DNA of 64,000 nt from Dermanyssus gallinae (lineage: Eukaryota > Arthropoda > Arachnida > Mesostigmata > Dermanyssidae): positions 1 through 64,000 of the forward strand of contig QVRM01005670.1 in NCBI GenBank assembly GCA_003439945.1, written 5' to 3'. Positions 45,250-56,434 of this stretch are shown here, piece by piece; the first letter of the stretch is position 1, and every line of letters begins with the position of its first letter. The notes beneath the pieces are model-generated. The model was not told where the DNA came from, ran no database searches, and worked only from the letters and a program-made list of their open reading frames with translations. The position numbers and the translations under genes are program-made.

Positions 45250-47360
45250 TTGTTTATTCTAGTAGAGATGATGTTTTGAGAATTTCAACTCATAAATATG
45301 TTGCTTTTAGGCATGGGAGAACACAGCTAAAATTCTACTTGTATAAAGAAGGTATAAGGTCGTCGGAGAGCAATAACGTATTTTTCAAGCTGATTTTGAC
45401 TTTTCGTACATTACTTAGCTAGATTTATTTGGGAGGAATTCGTACAAATACTATTTCCCGCTGCATAGTATTAAAATTAATGATTCTGTGAATTCTGTGA
45501 TTTAGGCCTGCAGTGGCATTAGTGTTTATGATTATTGATTACCCGTAGGAAAGCCCTATCTAGGGGAAACAATATAATACATTAACTGCAGGACATATTT
45601 CTGCAGAAACTACGATGAGAAACGCCTGAATGAATGAATATACTTGCTTGATGCATTCTAGAAATCATCAATCTTCTCTATATGGTTAAATATTGTACCT
45701 GTGTGGTGTGTCTGTGTGTGTCGCGAGCGCTTCGACTTCCTGCACTGTATTTACAGCAGGACTTCGTGTTAATAGGCGATGTGCTCGTTATCAGTTTGTC
45801 ATAATCAGTCATCCATCTGACTTGTCGTTGTATTTTTGTTGCGTTGTACTGTCGCTTTTTGTTGGGCAATTTGCTTTAAACCATATTCGAAACCGTAACT
45901 ACCGCCACCCAGTTCCTACACTCAAGCGGAGCGAATCGAACATAATTGACCTTACTATTTCTGTTCACGTTGCGAGGCCGATAAGGTTTTGCCGAGAGTT
46001 CCGCCCTTGTATATATATATATATTTTTTTTTTATGCACGTAATTATTATTTATTAAGAATTCAGATGGAGCGACAATTGTCTTCCTAAGAACGTATGCA
46101 CTGGGAATATTACTCTATCTCGTATAGAGTGGATATATTGGATATATTGGTTCTAGTAAAATTCAATTGCACGTGCCTAGTTTGATCATCACACTGAACA
46201 GCTGCAGCCTTGCCCACTAAATACATATTCCTACACTACATTCCGCAGATGACTCAAGACCCGCTAAGCCTATTACAGAAGTATTTTCTTGAGCGAGGGC
46301 GTTACTACTCTTGGCTACTGGCTCACTACGCTTCAATACAATCTGATATATACATATAGCTTGACCAACAGTCCAGCAAACGATTAGTTGGTTTCATGTC
46401 TGCATGAGAGCTAAGTGCTCTTAAGTGCTTCTGCTGTCATTGCTATTACATGGCAAGGAGATCATGTTTACCTAGACTTTTTGCTAAACTTTTTCGTACG
46501 CTATTGTTATTATTGCCTGTTTGTTACATATATGCGTGCGTGTTTTAAACAGTATGTAAGGTACTCTAGGTAGGCATGCGTCTTTGGTACGCGGCGCGTC
46601 CCCAGAACCCTTCCACTACACTAAAGCCGATTGCGAAGTGCAAACAGAGCAACGCTATATGCGTGCACTGCTCAACTGCTGCTGCTGATGGCAATTCTGC
46701 CCTTATTTGTAGCAGCGATGGCTCGCTTAGGCGGCTAATGCAACGTCCTCGAGAACAAAAAAAACAAGGCGCTGCCTAGGCCACCCGGCAACAAATGATC
46801 CATCGTAGGATCGAAGTGGGATAAGTTGTTATTTTTCGTTGGTTTACTTGAATCTAGTTGAATTATCCCGATATTTGCCTAGTTGCAATCGAGTGTCGAT
46901 CGAAAGACAGATCAAAAAGTAACCAGGTCGTCAGGACTAACCCATTGATTCAAGCCGCTAAGCCAAGGACGAATGCAACCCCATTGGAGTATCGTACTCA
47001 GTTCTGAGCCTAATCGTAAATATTATTCCTGCAGAAATAACGATAATGCCATATACCGGAAGACACTATCATTTCGTACCATATCTATAGTACATGTACC
47101 ACGATCATGAGATTAAGGCATGTAATGTACGAACGCTGCAGGCCAGATTTAAAGGTAACCATTTAATTATATTTGGGCATATACAGTACACGCGCATACG
47201 CACGTAATAAGCGATATTTCGCGTTAAGTATGCTTACCGAACAGCCTCTTGTAAAGCGCACACTAGGAACAAGTTAAATAGGCAAAGTAAGCATAGCTAC
47301 AGGTTATGTTATGAGTCTCACTTATCAATAAAACATTCTTAACCGCATAGAGTGGCCTAA
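45250..47360. other. Anonymous AT-rich sequence
   Basis: Nothing recognised. A plus-strand frame of 116 codons (45693-46043) is unassigned and ends in a short TA tract. Confidence 0.5.
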
Positions 47361-47361
47361 G

Positions 47362-47364
<3 letters not shown>

Positions 47365-47399
<35 letters not shown>
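47365..47399. repeat. (TA)n microsatellite
   Basis: TA tract of about 35 nt. Confidence 0.95.
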
Positions 47400-47503
47400 T
47401 TAGAGATTGGCGTTCAGCATAAAGCTTACACCTGTTAAAGTCTGCTTTCATCTTGTCTAGACACACGACCAACTCCTGCGTTTTGCTTCTCCACAAGGAA
47501 CGC

Positions 47504-47507
<4 letters not shown>

Positions 47508-47569
<62 letters not shown>
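47508..47569. repeat. (TA)n microsatellite
   Basis: TA tract of about 62 nt. Confidence 0.95.
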
Positions 47570-47572
<3 letters not shown>

Positions 47573-48427
47573 TTTATTAAGAATGTAAGTGAAGCGACAT
47601 GTGTCTCCTGGGAACGAGTAACCTAAAATTGTATATTCATGTATATATAATTGTCGAATATGGGATTGTAAAGACAAAATCAATTGCGTCAGCAGAAGAT
47701 GCGCTAATACCTTGATTGATAGCAACTGTAGAGTAAAAACACCATGCAGTAAGACAAAGCTACAGAACGTAAAGCTGTAGGGGTATACGGAGAATGGGAA
47801 GGTAATCATACGATGCAGGCAACAAGTCTGATGCTCGCGCTGTTAAGCCCGTTTCGATCGCAGTAACACGCAATTAATGCAGGAAGGCAGCGAGACTCTG
47901 TTGTGCCATTTTCCGTCACAAACTGCGATTTTGCCGTTTAACATCTAGTTTCCCGACTATGGTACAGTTGGTCATTTGGTCAGTGCCCGCCGACGGAGAG
48001 TGCAGTGTAAAGGAGATAAATATTTAGCTCCTAACGCTCTTAAATGCAAAATAGCTGCCGAATTGGAACGTATTAAGTGGTCGAATAAAACATTTTCTCT
48101 AAAACAGTACATGCAAACTGCAATACCTAGACACTTGATTGATGCCCTTTATCTTAAAGTCGTCTTAAAAGTGTTTTAGTAAAATAAACGTACTTGTAGG
48201 AACACCATTTTACAATGCCGTAAATGGCTTGTGCGCACGAGAAATCCAGTAGGGACATAGCTGGTAAAGTCATACCTAAGTCACATGTAAATAATATATA
48301 TATATACACTTAGTTGGTATATGCAACAAATACTGAGACACAAGAAGACCACAGTTTTATAAACAAAAAAGCATATTTCTATTATAGTTAACAGAACGTA
48401 TCTGCATCGTAAAGTTAGCCGGGGTGC

Positions 48428-48515
48428 ATTTTTGGCGAGCACCGGCAAAAGCTTGTGAGCCTACAAAGGCTACGACTTGCGCTCTTACACTATTCGGCCA
48501 GGATACATGCGCCGT
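48428..48515 (-). mobile_element. Decayed tRNA-like SINE head (weak)
   Basis: On the minus strand TGGCCGAATAGTGTAAGAGCGC is a good pol III A-box region, followed at about tRNA distance by GCCGGTGCTCGCC, a poor B box. Single copy. Confidence 0.3.
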
Positions 48516-48596
48516 GCTGAGTGCGCACTACGTGAATCTTGCCTAGTCAGGGCCTCGTAAATTGCAGATACATTGGCATGTTCTTATTGGCTAATC

Positions 48597-48620
48597 ATAT
48601 ATATATATATATATATATAT
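48597..48620. repeat. (TA)n microsatellite
   Basis: Short TA tract continuing into CATACATACATA. Confidence 0.9.
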
Positions 48621-48977
48621 ACATACATACATAGACTATTACCCTTTTAGGTCAAACGCCAATGTTCCCTCTCCCGCTCCTTTTTAGGTCCCCTGACCCA
48701 AGGTGCCAGTAAATAAACACTCTTCTAGCTAGTTGTCCATGATGGATGGTAGAACTTTGCACGCTTCCCTTTCTTGCTCTCTGTCTATTTATCAAATGTT
48801 CGCTGTTTCCCTTCTCCTTCCCTTTTTTCTCTTGGCAAAGCGGCGTTTTTCTACGAGAAAAAATAACACGAGCCAGCGAAAGAAAACTTATGAGACAAAT
48901 ATACATCAAGTAGGCGGTAACGAACGTTAGTGAGAAAAATGCAACGAATGTGTAGGCACGTTTCTTCGACAGCCAGT

Positions 48978-49032
48978 GGCTGAAGCTAGTAGTCGTGAAA
49001 GTGGCGCAAATTCACGACTACTAGCTTCAGCC
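48978..49032. repeat. Perfect 22-bp inverted repeat, 11-nt loop
   Basis: The left arm 48978-48999 (GGCTGAAGCTAGTAGTCGTG plus AA) and right arm 49011-49032 are exact reverse complements around AGTGGCGCAAA. Transcribed, it would fold into a 22-bp hairpin. No pol III boxes or target duplications nearby. Confidence 0.9.
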
Positions 49033-49397
49033 ATGGCAAAAATTATGACGAGCCAGGTGCACAATTTGCATGGCTACAATTGCTAGTCAAGCGATTGTAG
49101 CGATAAACTAACAACCTTAGACAAGCAAGCACTAGGCAGAAAACGGCAGCGTACCTGTAATTGGCACTACGGTAACATATATATTTGAAGTCTCTTTATT
49201 ACTGCAGTAATTCCCTTTTTGTCGTCTCTCGGGTCTCTGTTTTGGTGTGCAAAGTGCAAGTGGCTGTGCAAGGCTAGCGGTAAAACATACTGAAAGAACT
49301 ACCAAAAGCTTCTGCCCGGAAAGCTCCTTTAGAGGAGAATGAGCATCTGTTTTGTTTTGGACCCCCTCCAGTCACATTTGAAAGCAATTGTCCTTAC

Positions 49398-49453
<56 letters not shown>
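49398..49453. repeat. (TA)n microsatellite
   Basis: TA tract of about 56 nt with one CA interruption. Confidence 0.95.
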
Positions 49454-49456
<3 letters not shown>

Positions 49457-49813
49457 GTTTATTTCACCAGAAATTGGTAGATGCTACCTAAAATTCATAT
49501 CGGCTAATAACATCTTTCACTACTGCATGCATCGAACCAGCTTCCATTTCCTTGCATTGCAGTATGTGGTATCGGTCAATATTACATGTGCCACAATATT
49601 TACATACACAATCTTCAATTTCAAAGCAATACCCTTTTAGGCATATATATTGGTGGTAGCCATGCCAGGTAAGTCTGCAGAGTACCCGTCTGTTCACTTG
49701 CATTCCCTGTTTCCAACGGTCTGTCGTGAATGCAGGGCCGTCAGTGAAATTCTCTATGGCAAAGCTCAAATTACGCTTTTCTCTGTATGCGCGATACTGC
49801 TCTACGACGAGTG

Positions 49814-49851
<38 letters not shown>

Positions 49852-49854
<3 letters not shown>

Positions 49855-50949
49855 GGTGTTCCTATTTGTGTGTCCAAAACGCTAGGGTATGGTCAAACTC
49901 GGTGAGAAAATCATTTTTGCCAATGGGTGGAAGCCGGGAAAACGTTTTGTTTAGGAGTGAGGATGACATTTATAAAAGCAGTTATTCTGCCTTTTTTCTT
50001 CTACATAGTTGTGCAAAATCTACGTTTGCGGGAGAACCAGTCAACGCACAAAGGAACCGATCATACCGGCGTGTTTGGCGGAAAATTCTGCACAATAAAG
50101 TATACATTACTAGCTTGCGTAGCAAAAAGCGAATAGCCAGATTAAGGAAAGTCATAAAAAGTCGAAATGTTACGTTAACGCTTTTTTGTGCAACATCGTA
50201 ATTTTTTCCATTACGACCAAAAATGCACGTTTAAAAGACTACTCTCAGGCAATAGCAGATTTAATGCCCACTACATTCGTACCAAAGTGATGGTGCTGCG
50301 TTACGTATTTGCCAAGTGACTAAGCTTTTTCGACAGTCATAGTTGTTATGTTTCACGTTGAAGTTTTCACGTTCAGAACCGTAGCATTTTGCCAAGACGT
50401 TTCCGCCCCCTCTTTCCATTAGAAAAAATTATTCTCTTGCTGAGTTCTACCAAACCTCAAAATACGTACCTAACTTTCTCATACACCCTATGCAAGTATG
50501 CATGCCTTCGCTTTCGATATGACTGTCGAAAAAGCTTAGTTACTTGGCAACTACGTAACGCAGCACCATCACTTTGGTACGAATGTAGTGGGCATTAAAT
50601 TTGCTATTGCCTGAGAGTAGTCTTTTGAACGTACATTTTCGGTCGTAATGGAAAAAAATTACAGATTAACGATCGTAATGGAAATTATTATAGATTTGTG
50701 CAGAATTTTCCGCCAAACACGCCGGTATGATCGGTTCCTTTGTGCGTTGACTGGTTCTGGTGACTGGTTCCCGCAAACGTAGATTTTGCACAACTATGTA
50801 GGAGAAAAAGACAGAATAACTGCTTTTATAAATTTCATCCTCACTCCTAAACAAAACGTTTTCCCGGCTTCCACCCATTGGCAAAAATGATTTTCTCACC
50901 GTGTTTGACCATACCCTAGCGTTTTGGACACACAAATAGGAACACCCTG
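49852..50949. mobile_element. Foldback-type DNA transposon, 1.1 kb, non-autonomous
   Basis: Ends CAGGGTGTTCC (49852) and GGAACACCCTG (50949) are exact inverted complements, bordered by TA on both sides and lying in (TA)n on the left. Outer arms 49852-50088 and about 50697-50949 are inverted copies with few differences. A second pair of inverted arms (about 50200-50345 and 50515-50655) lies inside, around a unique core 50346-50514. The left arm has about 100 nt (50089-50190) that the right arm lacks. No transposase is encoded; open frames are arm sequence. TA duplication suggests mobilisation by a Tc1/mariner-type or similar TA-targeting transposase. Confidence 0.85.
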
Positions 50950-50968
50950 TATATATAATGTCGTTTTA

Positions 50969-51612
50969 TGCACAATAAAGTATACATTACTAGCTTGCGT
51001 AGCAAAAAGCGAATAGCCAGATTAAGGAAAGTCATAAAAAGTCGAAATGTTACGTTAACGCTTTTTGTGCAACATCGTAATTTTTTCCATTACGACCAAA
51101 ATGCACGTCCAAAAGACTACTCTCAGGCAATAGCAGATTTAATGCCCACTACATTCGTACCAAAGTGATGGTGCTGCGTTACGTATTTGCCAAGTGACTA
51201 AGCTTTTTCGACAGTCATAGTTGTTATGTTTCACGGTTGAAGTTTTCACGTTCAGAACCGTAGCATTTTGCCAAGACGTTGCCGCCCCCCTCTTTCCATT
51301 AGAAAAAATTATTCTCTTGCTGAGTTCTACCAAACCTCAAAATACGTACCTAACTTTCTCATACACCCTATGCAAGTATGCATGCCTTCGCTTTCGAATG
51401 ACTGGTCGAAAAAGCTTAGTTACTTGGGCAACTACCGTAACGCAGCACCATCACATTGGTACGAATGTAGTGGGCATTAAATTTGCTATTGCCTGAGAGT
51501 AGTCCTTTGAACAGATTAAATATATGGCAAATGATTTTCTCACCGTGTTTGACCATACCCTACGTTGTGGACACACAAATAGGACACCCGTAATATATAA
51601 TGTCGTTTTACG
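50969..51612 (+). repeat. Partial tandem duplicate of the foldback element
   Basis: From TGCACAATAAAG (50969) the DNA repeats 50089-50629 almost exactly, then jumps at about 51510 (after TTTGAAC) to the equivalent of about 50880-50968, ending GGACACCCGTAATATATAATG and TCGTTTTA as the first copy does. It is a tandem duplication of an about 880-bp unit with an about 250-bp internal deletion. Only scattered single-base differences separate the copies. Confidence 0.85.
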
Positions 51613-51619
51613 CGATAGA

Positions 51620-52700
51620 TGTGGAAGCGGGAGGCCAAAACTACTACAACTCCGTCACCTACTATTTTGGAGTATTACTATTCTAAGACAACTTTGATGC
51701 AAACATAAAAAGGCTATCGGGGTTCCTCCTATCAGAGTACGCAGGCCCCTTGTAGATGTTCGTCGAATGACTGAATCATGTGTCTCAGGGAGCATCAGCA
51801 GGGAAATAACCACCGAAACAGCAGCAGCAGCAGCAGTAACAACGGGTCACGCGGACTCGGCTATACCTGGGCGGCAGCGTTGCCGCTTAATCTTCATTTG
51901 GCACGAAAACGGTGACTGGTCCTTTCTGATCACTGTGCGAACCAGCAGCAGCAGCAGCAGCAACAACAACAGCAAAGACAACCGAATCACCGAGCCAACA
52001 AGGTTACACGACCGACCCGACACCGCCGTAACGACGTCAGCGTCCGAAGGGCAGAAGAGCACGAAGAGCCTAAGAGAAATGAATGGGAAGAGATCGATAC
52101 TGATCGGCTCGGAAGAGTCTCGGCTATCTATCCTAGTCTTCTGCGCAGTCCATGCTCCATCCTCTCCAACGGAGCAGGTTGCTGAGCAGCAATGTATTTA
52201 TTATTCACTTCTCTCTCGTCTGAAGCTGTTGTTTCTAATAAAGCATCATCATCGTCATCATCATGACAGATATAACGAATAAGGTGTATTTTCTTTGCCA
52301 GCCACGAGACAGCTCACTGTGGCTGGCTTAATTCCCGCTTGGCAGAGACGCCGCTCATTCTTGCTTCTTGTGCGACTTTTTCTAAACGCATGAAACCAGC
52401 TGGATAAATGAGCGCACTGTCGCTTGAAATTATGTGTTTTCTTATTTTACAAAATCACGCCGATACGTTGCACGAGAAAAGCGGTCAAAAACGAAATTGT
52501 ACCGGCCAAATCATCACAGTATTTTGACTGCAAGCAGTAGAAGAGTTGCCTTTTGTATAGTGGGGGGAATTTCGAATTCTATGTAGCTCACACAAAAAAA
52601 CTGTTTGAATTACCTTGTAGCTTGCGTCTCTTATATTGTTGGCGGTTTGTTTTATTATTTTCCGTATATTATTATTGTTTTAACAGTTTTTTTTTTTTTT
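51620..52700. other. Unassigned region with CAG runs and open frame 51767-52282
   Basis: A plus-strand frame of 171 codons contains polyAla (CAG)n at about 51815-51835, polySer/Asn at about 51942-51975 and a His-rich end from (CAT)n (52243-52263). It lacks any domain. AATAAAG followed by CATCATCATCGTCATCATCA resembles a retroelement 3' end with a simple tail. Not called as a gene. Confidence 0.35.
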
Positions 52701-52724
52701 TAACAAGTTTAACAGAGGCAATTT

Positions 52725-52860
<136 letters not shown>

Positions 52861-52870
52861 ACATGCCTTG

Positions 52871-54281
52871 ATATAAAGCCCGCGAAAAAAGTACAGCCAC
52901 CCTTTTTTCCATGTGTCCCTTTTTTATTATAATTAATCTTGTAAAGACTACAGTGATACATGCTCATAGAGTAACAGCGGAAACTTCCATCGACATTTGG
53001 GGTCTCGGACTGCTTTGAAACACGAGATCTCCATATTTGGCACAGCTACACCACGAAAAAATGGTACAGCCACTTGCAAGATGCATGTTTAACCGGGTGA
53101 ATTTAGCGGAATACGGCATTTGGGCTCATTTCACGGCTCGACAGAAACAATAACAGACACATCGAGTGCACCCAGCAAAAATACTTAATACTTAGTGAGC
53201 TTTCCTTTAAGTTGGATAACCTCAAAATGCGGTGTGGTATAGTGTTGAACAAGTTTTGGATGATGTCCTGCGAGAGCTCGCTTTAAGCCTTCATAGTTGC
53301 TTCTTTTAGTTCAACATGAATCGGGGCGCTATCGTGTTGAAAAACGAAGTTGGGCCTTCCCATCGGCTAAAAATGCGCCGATTGCTCTTCTAATAAATCA
53401 TCACTGCGCCGCCACCTAAATGCTGTCTTGACAAAATTAGTTTTTCCTTGCGCACATCGTGTAAACAATAGTTGAATCCATCTGGTCCATCAAAGTCGAA
53501 TTTTTTTCAGTCGACAGAGAGCACTCTGTAGCCACTTAGTGGTCCATGACATCGTATCATGGGCCAAGTCGAGACGAGCGTTCTAAGAATCAGCGGTCAA
53601 TCGTGGTTTTCTCTTGTGTTTTTTTCTCATGAGCCAATGTGTCTTCCTGAGAAGGTTGTGCACATTTCGCATGCTCGTTTGCATACCAGCTGCCGCCGCA
53701 TATGTCCTTGCCAAGAGCGCAGAGTTCGACGCTTTCTTTAGAATTGCACGCTTTCTTCGTTTCGAAGTGGCATTTTAACGTCCGGAACTCTTTTTTACGA
53801 CGTAATTTTCACCCAAATTCACGAAGTTGTTCACTACTTAGGGACAACGCCGCAATCGGCGGAAAGTTTCGCGATTAGACAGGCCGACGTCCTTAAAAAT
53901 CTTGATTTAGACCTTTTCGTCACTCGTGAGGCGAGGCCTAAGCCCATCGCTTCAAAACAGAAAAACATCTGGTAGGAGGGATGCTTTTGTTTCCGTGGAG
54001 CCGTAAAATAAGCCCAAATGTCGTTATTCCGTTTAATTCACTCGCTAAGACATGAATCTTGCGAGTGGCTGTATCATTTATTCGCGGTGTAGCTGTGTCA
54101 AACATAGTAATCTCGTGTTTCAAAGTAATTCGAGACCCCAAATGTCGATGAAAGTCTCCACTGTTACTCTATGAGCAAGTATTACTGTAGTATTTGCACA
54201 TGCGGTTGCAATAAATGCGTGTAATGTGGCAAAAGTTAATTAAAAAACGTTTAAAAAAAGTGGCTGCATCTTTTTTTTGCG

Positions 54282-54289
<8 letters not shown>
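52871..54289 (-). mobile_element. Tc1-like element with long IR/DR terminal repeats
   Basis: Terminal inverted repeats of about 215-240 bp: left 52871 to about 53085, right about 54050 to 54289, aligned throughout (for example CATCGACATTTGGGGTCTCG at 52991-53010 and its complement near 54124-54143). Each repeat holds two direct copies of a GTACAGCCAC-type site, one at the tip (52891-52900; right GTGGCTGCAT at 54260) and one about 175-195 bp inside (53064-53073; right GTGGCTGTATC at 54065). This is the IR/DR layout known from Tc1-family elements such as Sleeping Beauty and Minos. (TA)n tracts lie on both sides, consistent with TA insertion. The interior holds a broken transposase. Confidence 0.88.
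53165..53960 (-). pseudogene. Tc1/Tc3-like transposase, internally deleted
   Basis: The minus strand reads, in shifting frames, a helix-turn-helix-like N-terminal part with recognisable RLTADS, then ARLDLAHDTMSWTTKW. EKKFDFDGPDGFNYCLHDVR follows (about 53455-53510), the block carrying the first catalytic Asp in Tc1 relatives (SDEkkFnlDGPDG). Then KEKLILSRQHLGGGAVMIY (about 53390-53450) and QHDSAPIHVELKEATMKA (about 53290-53342) with the second catalytic Asp. Next comes the C-terminal NTIPHRIL block. The usual PDLNPIEN segment with the third catalytic residue is missing, and the distance between the first two acids (about 57 codons instead of about 90) shows another deletion. Such enzymes excise and insert their element at TA in the nucleus. 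This copy is non-functional. Confidence 0.8.

Positions 54290-54328
<39 letters not shown>
54286..54328. repeat. (TA)n microsatellite
   Basis: TA tract of about 43 nt at the right border of the Tc1-like element. Confidence 0.95.
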
Positions 54329-54329
<1 letters not shown>

Positions 54330-54331
<2 letters not shown>

Positions 54332-55620
54332 GAGACGTTTATCGACCACATTTATACCTTGAACATGAGAACCTTAGTTACCACTGATGTAGCATATTAA
54401 CGAAAAAGTGGAAAGTGAGGGAGAGCCACGGCCAAGGTGATCGGCTAGCTGAATAATCAAGGAGGTGATCAGGAAGGAGATAGTCAGAAGCCGCAACAAG
54501 TTGGGCCACACATCCTATAAAAAATGTTTGAGCAAGATCCTTAAAAATAACACGGAAAACAACTCCGGCAACAAAAGTAGCTAATGCGAAAACGAAACTG
54601 GCTAAAAAGAGGCATGTCGGAACACCTCGGATTTAAATACAAAGAGAAGCGTTCAAACCTGACAGCCGCTATCAACTCTTCCGCTGGAATCAGTTGGTCA
54701 AGAAGTTCGAACGGGTCGTGTGGGAAAAAGCCGTGCAATAATATAGTGAGAACATTTGGCACGAAGACTTTTACGATTGCATCAAATCTGATAGACTCTA
54801 TCGTGGCTCACCTTTTTTAAATGCAAACTACGAAATTTCTTCCTCTCAGTTTTTAATTCTCGGAAAAGAAACAGAAAATAAGAAGAACGAGGGGCCAAGT
54901 CAAATAAATAAGCTAGATGCTTGACTGGTGTGGCTGCAGATGCGGCAAGAGAAGCCTCATCTAAGAGATTCTTCAGAGTTTATTTTTGTAAGCGCAGTGA
55001 AAACTTTTTGTAGGCATTTTGCAGTATAGCAATTGCTCGTGACTGGACATCCTTTCTCTAATGAAATGTCCATACACCGCCTAGAGAGAGAGAGCTTCAT
55101 CTCCAATGGTCGATCGAAGTTATTAGAAACGCTCTTGCGCACTTAATTCTCGCTGATGTTCAAAATAACATTTTCGCACACAATTTTATGTAAAACAGTT
55201 GAATTGTATGTTCCACTCAGACATCCACAAATACGCTGTTTCTCCTTGTATTCTAAGCTCACTCTTTATTACGCGAGAATTTTCGCAAGATTGCCAAGGC
55301 TACCATAGTGGTATTATTTAAAATATTATCTTTGGTATAATTAAATAGTTTTTTCTAAACGCACCATGTATATATATATATATATATGCATATTAGGGAA
55401 CTACTACTACTACTATTACTATCTAAACTGTGCATCTGTTGATCATCACAGCATCAGCTAAATCATCAGCGTTAGCGAAGCGGTGGCCGTATTTTGCGCG
55501 CGATCAATGCAATCAATCGTTTACAATCGTTCTCAAATGAAGTTCTGTAACGCTGTGTTTAAAGTTCACAACTCCAAGTAAGACGCAGAAGGCAAGCGGT
55601 ACCCAAACAGCGACAACGAT
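54330..55620. other. Anonymous AT-rich sequence
   Basis: A short TA tract at 55369-55387 and (ACT)n at about 55399-55416. No gene or transposon motif recognised. Confidence 0.5.
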
Positions 55621-55634
55621 CAAGATGACAAAGA

Positions 55635-55745
55635 CGACGACAACGACAACAACAACAACGGCAACAGCAACAACAACAACAACAACAACAACAACAACCA
55701 CAACAACATCAGCCGCAATAGCAACAACAACAACAACCACAACGA
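55635..55745 (+). repeat. (CAA)n array
   Basis: About 110 nt of CAA with ACG, GCA and CCA variants; open frames across it are compositional. Confidence 0.9.
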
Positions 55746-55759
55746 GACGGTCGAATGGC

Positions 55760-56265
55760 GCCTCATGGGAAGTCAATGCACAAAGCGTGACGGGTCGATT
55801 TGAATTTAAATCGGCCTGGTTTGCTTCGACTAATGGCCGGGGTGGTAACGACGTCAAGGCCTGTTTATCGGCTGGCTAGCCAAGGGCCAGGGCCATATGA
55901 TTGTCTACGACGTGTCGTCCATTTGTCCATCTGGGCGTCTGAGCGGGGCGGCAAAGAGAGCGCCGATGCCATTATTGCACGCTAGCGCTGCAGCAGCAGC
56001 GTAAAGTAAACAAGTCACGCGAATTTCGATTGATGTAGCACCAACAGCGACAGCAGCAGCAGCGCCAGCTACATCACGATAATGTAGGAGTCTCAGACGG
56101 AAGTTCCCTACGTACGTAGGATGTCTTATATACGTAGCTATATATAGCTAAGGTGCAATGTGGTTGTAAACGTCGGCTGTTGGCCTAAGGCACGCTACGA
56201 CTGCACACGATAGTCGCCCGGCAAGCACAAATCAGATAATCAGGGACACAGAGCTGGTCTTTGGG
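55760..56265. other. Anonymous sequence with CAG-rich patches
   Basis: (CAG)n patches near 55990 and 56050-56065; otherwise nothing recognised. Confidence 0.5.
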
Positions 56266-56275
56266 TAACTTATAT

Positions 56276-56432
<157 letters not shown>

Positions 56433-56434
<2 letters not shown>

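Noticed and set aside
49650..50201. 183-codon plus-strand frame across 49.65-50.2 kb
   Set aside because: It runs through a (TA)n tract and the inverted arm of the foldback element, and matching frames appear in the other arm; not a gene.
53938..54141. 67-codon minus-strand frame in the Tc1-like element as transposase N-terminus
   Set aside because: It lies largely within the right terminal inverted repeat, with the same sequence inverted at 52.97-53.08 kb, so it is repeat DNA rather than coding.
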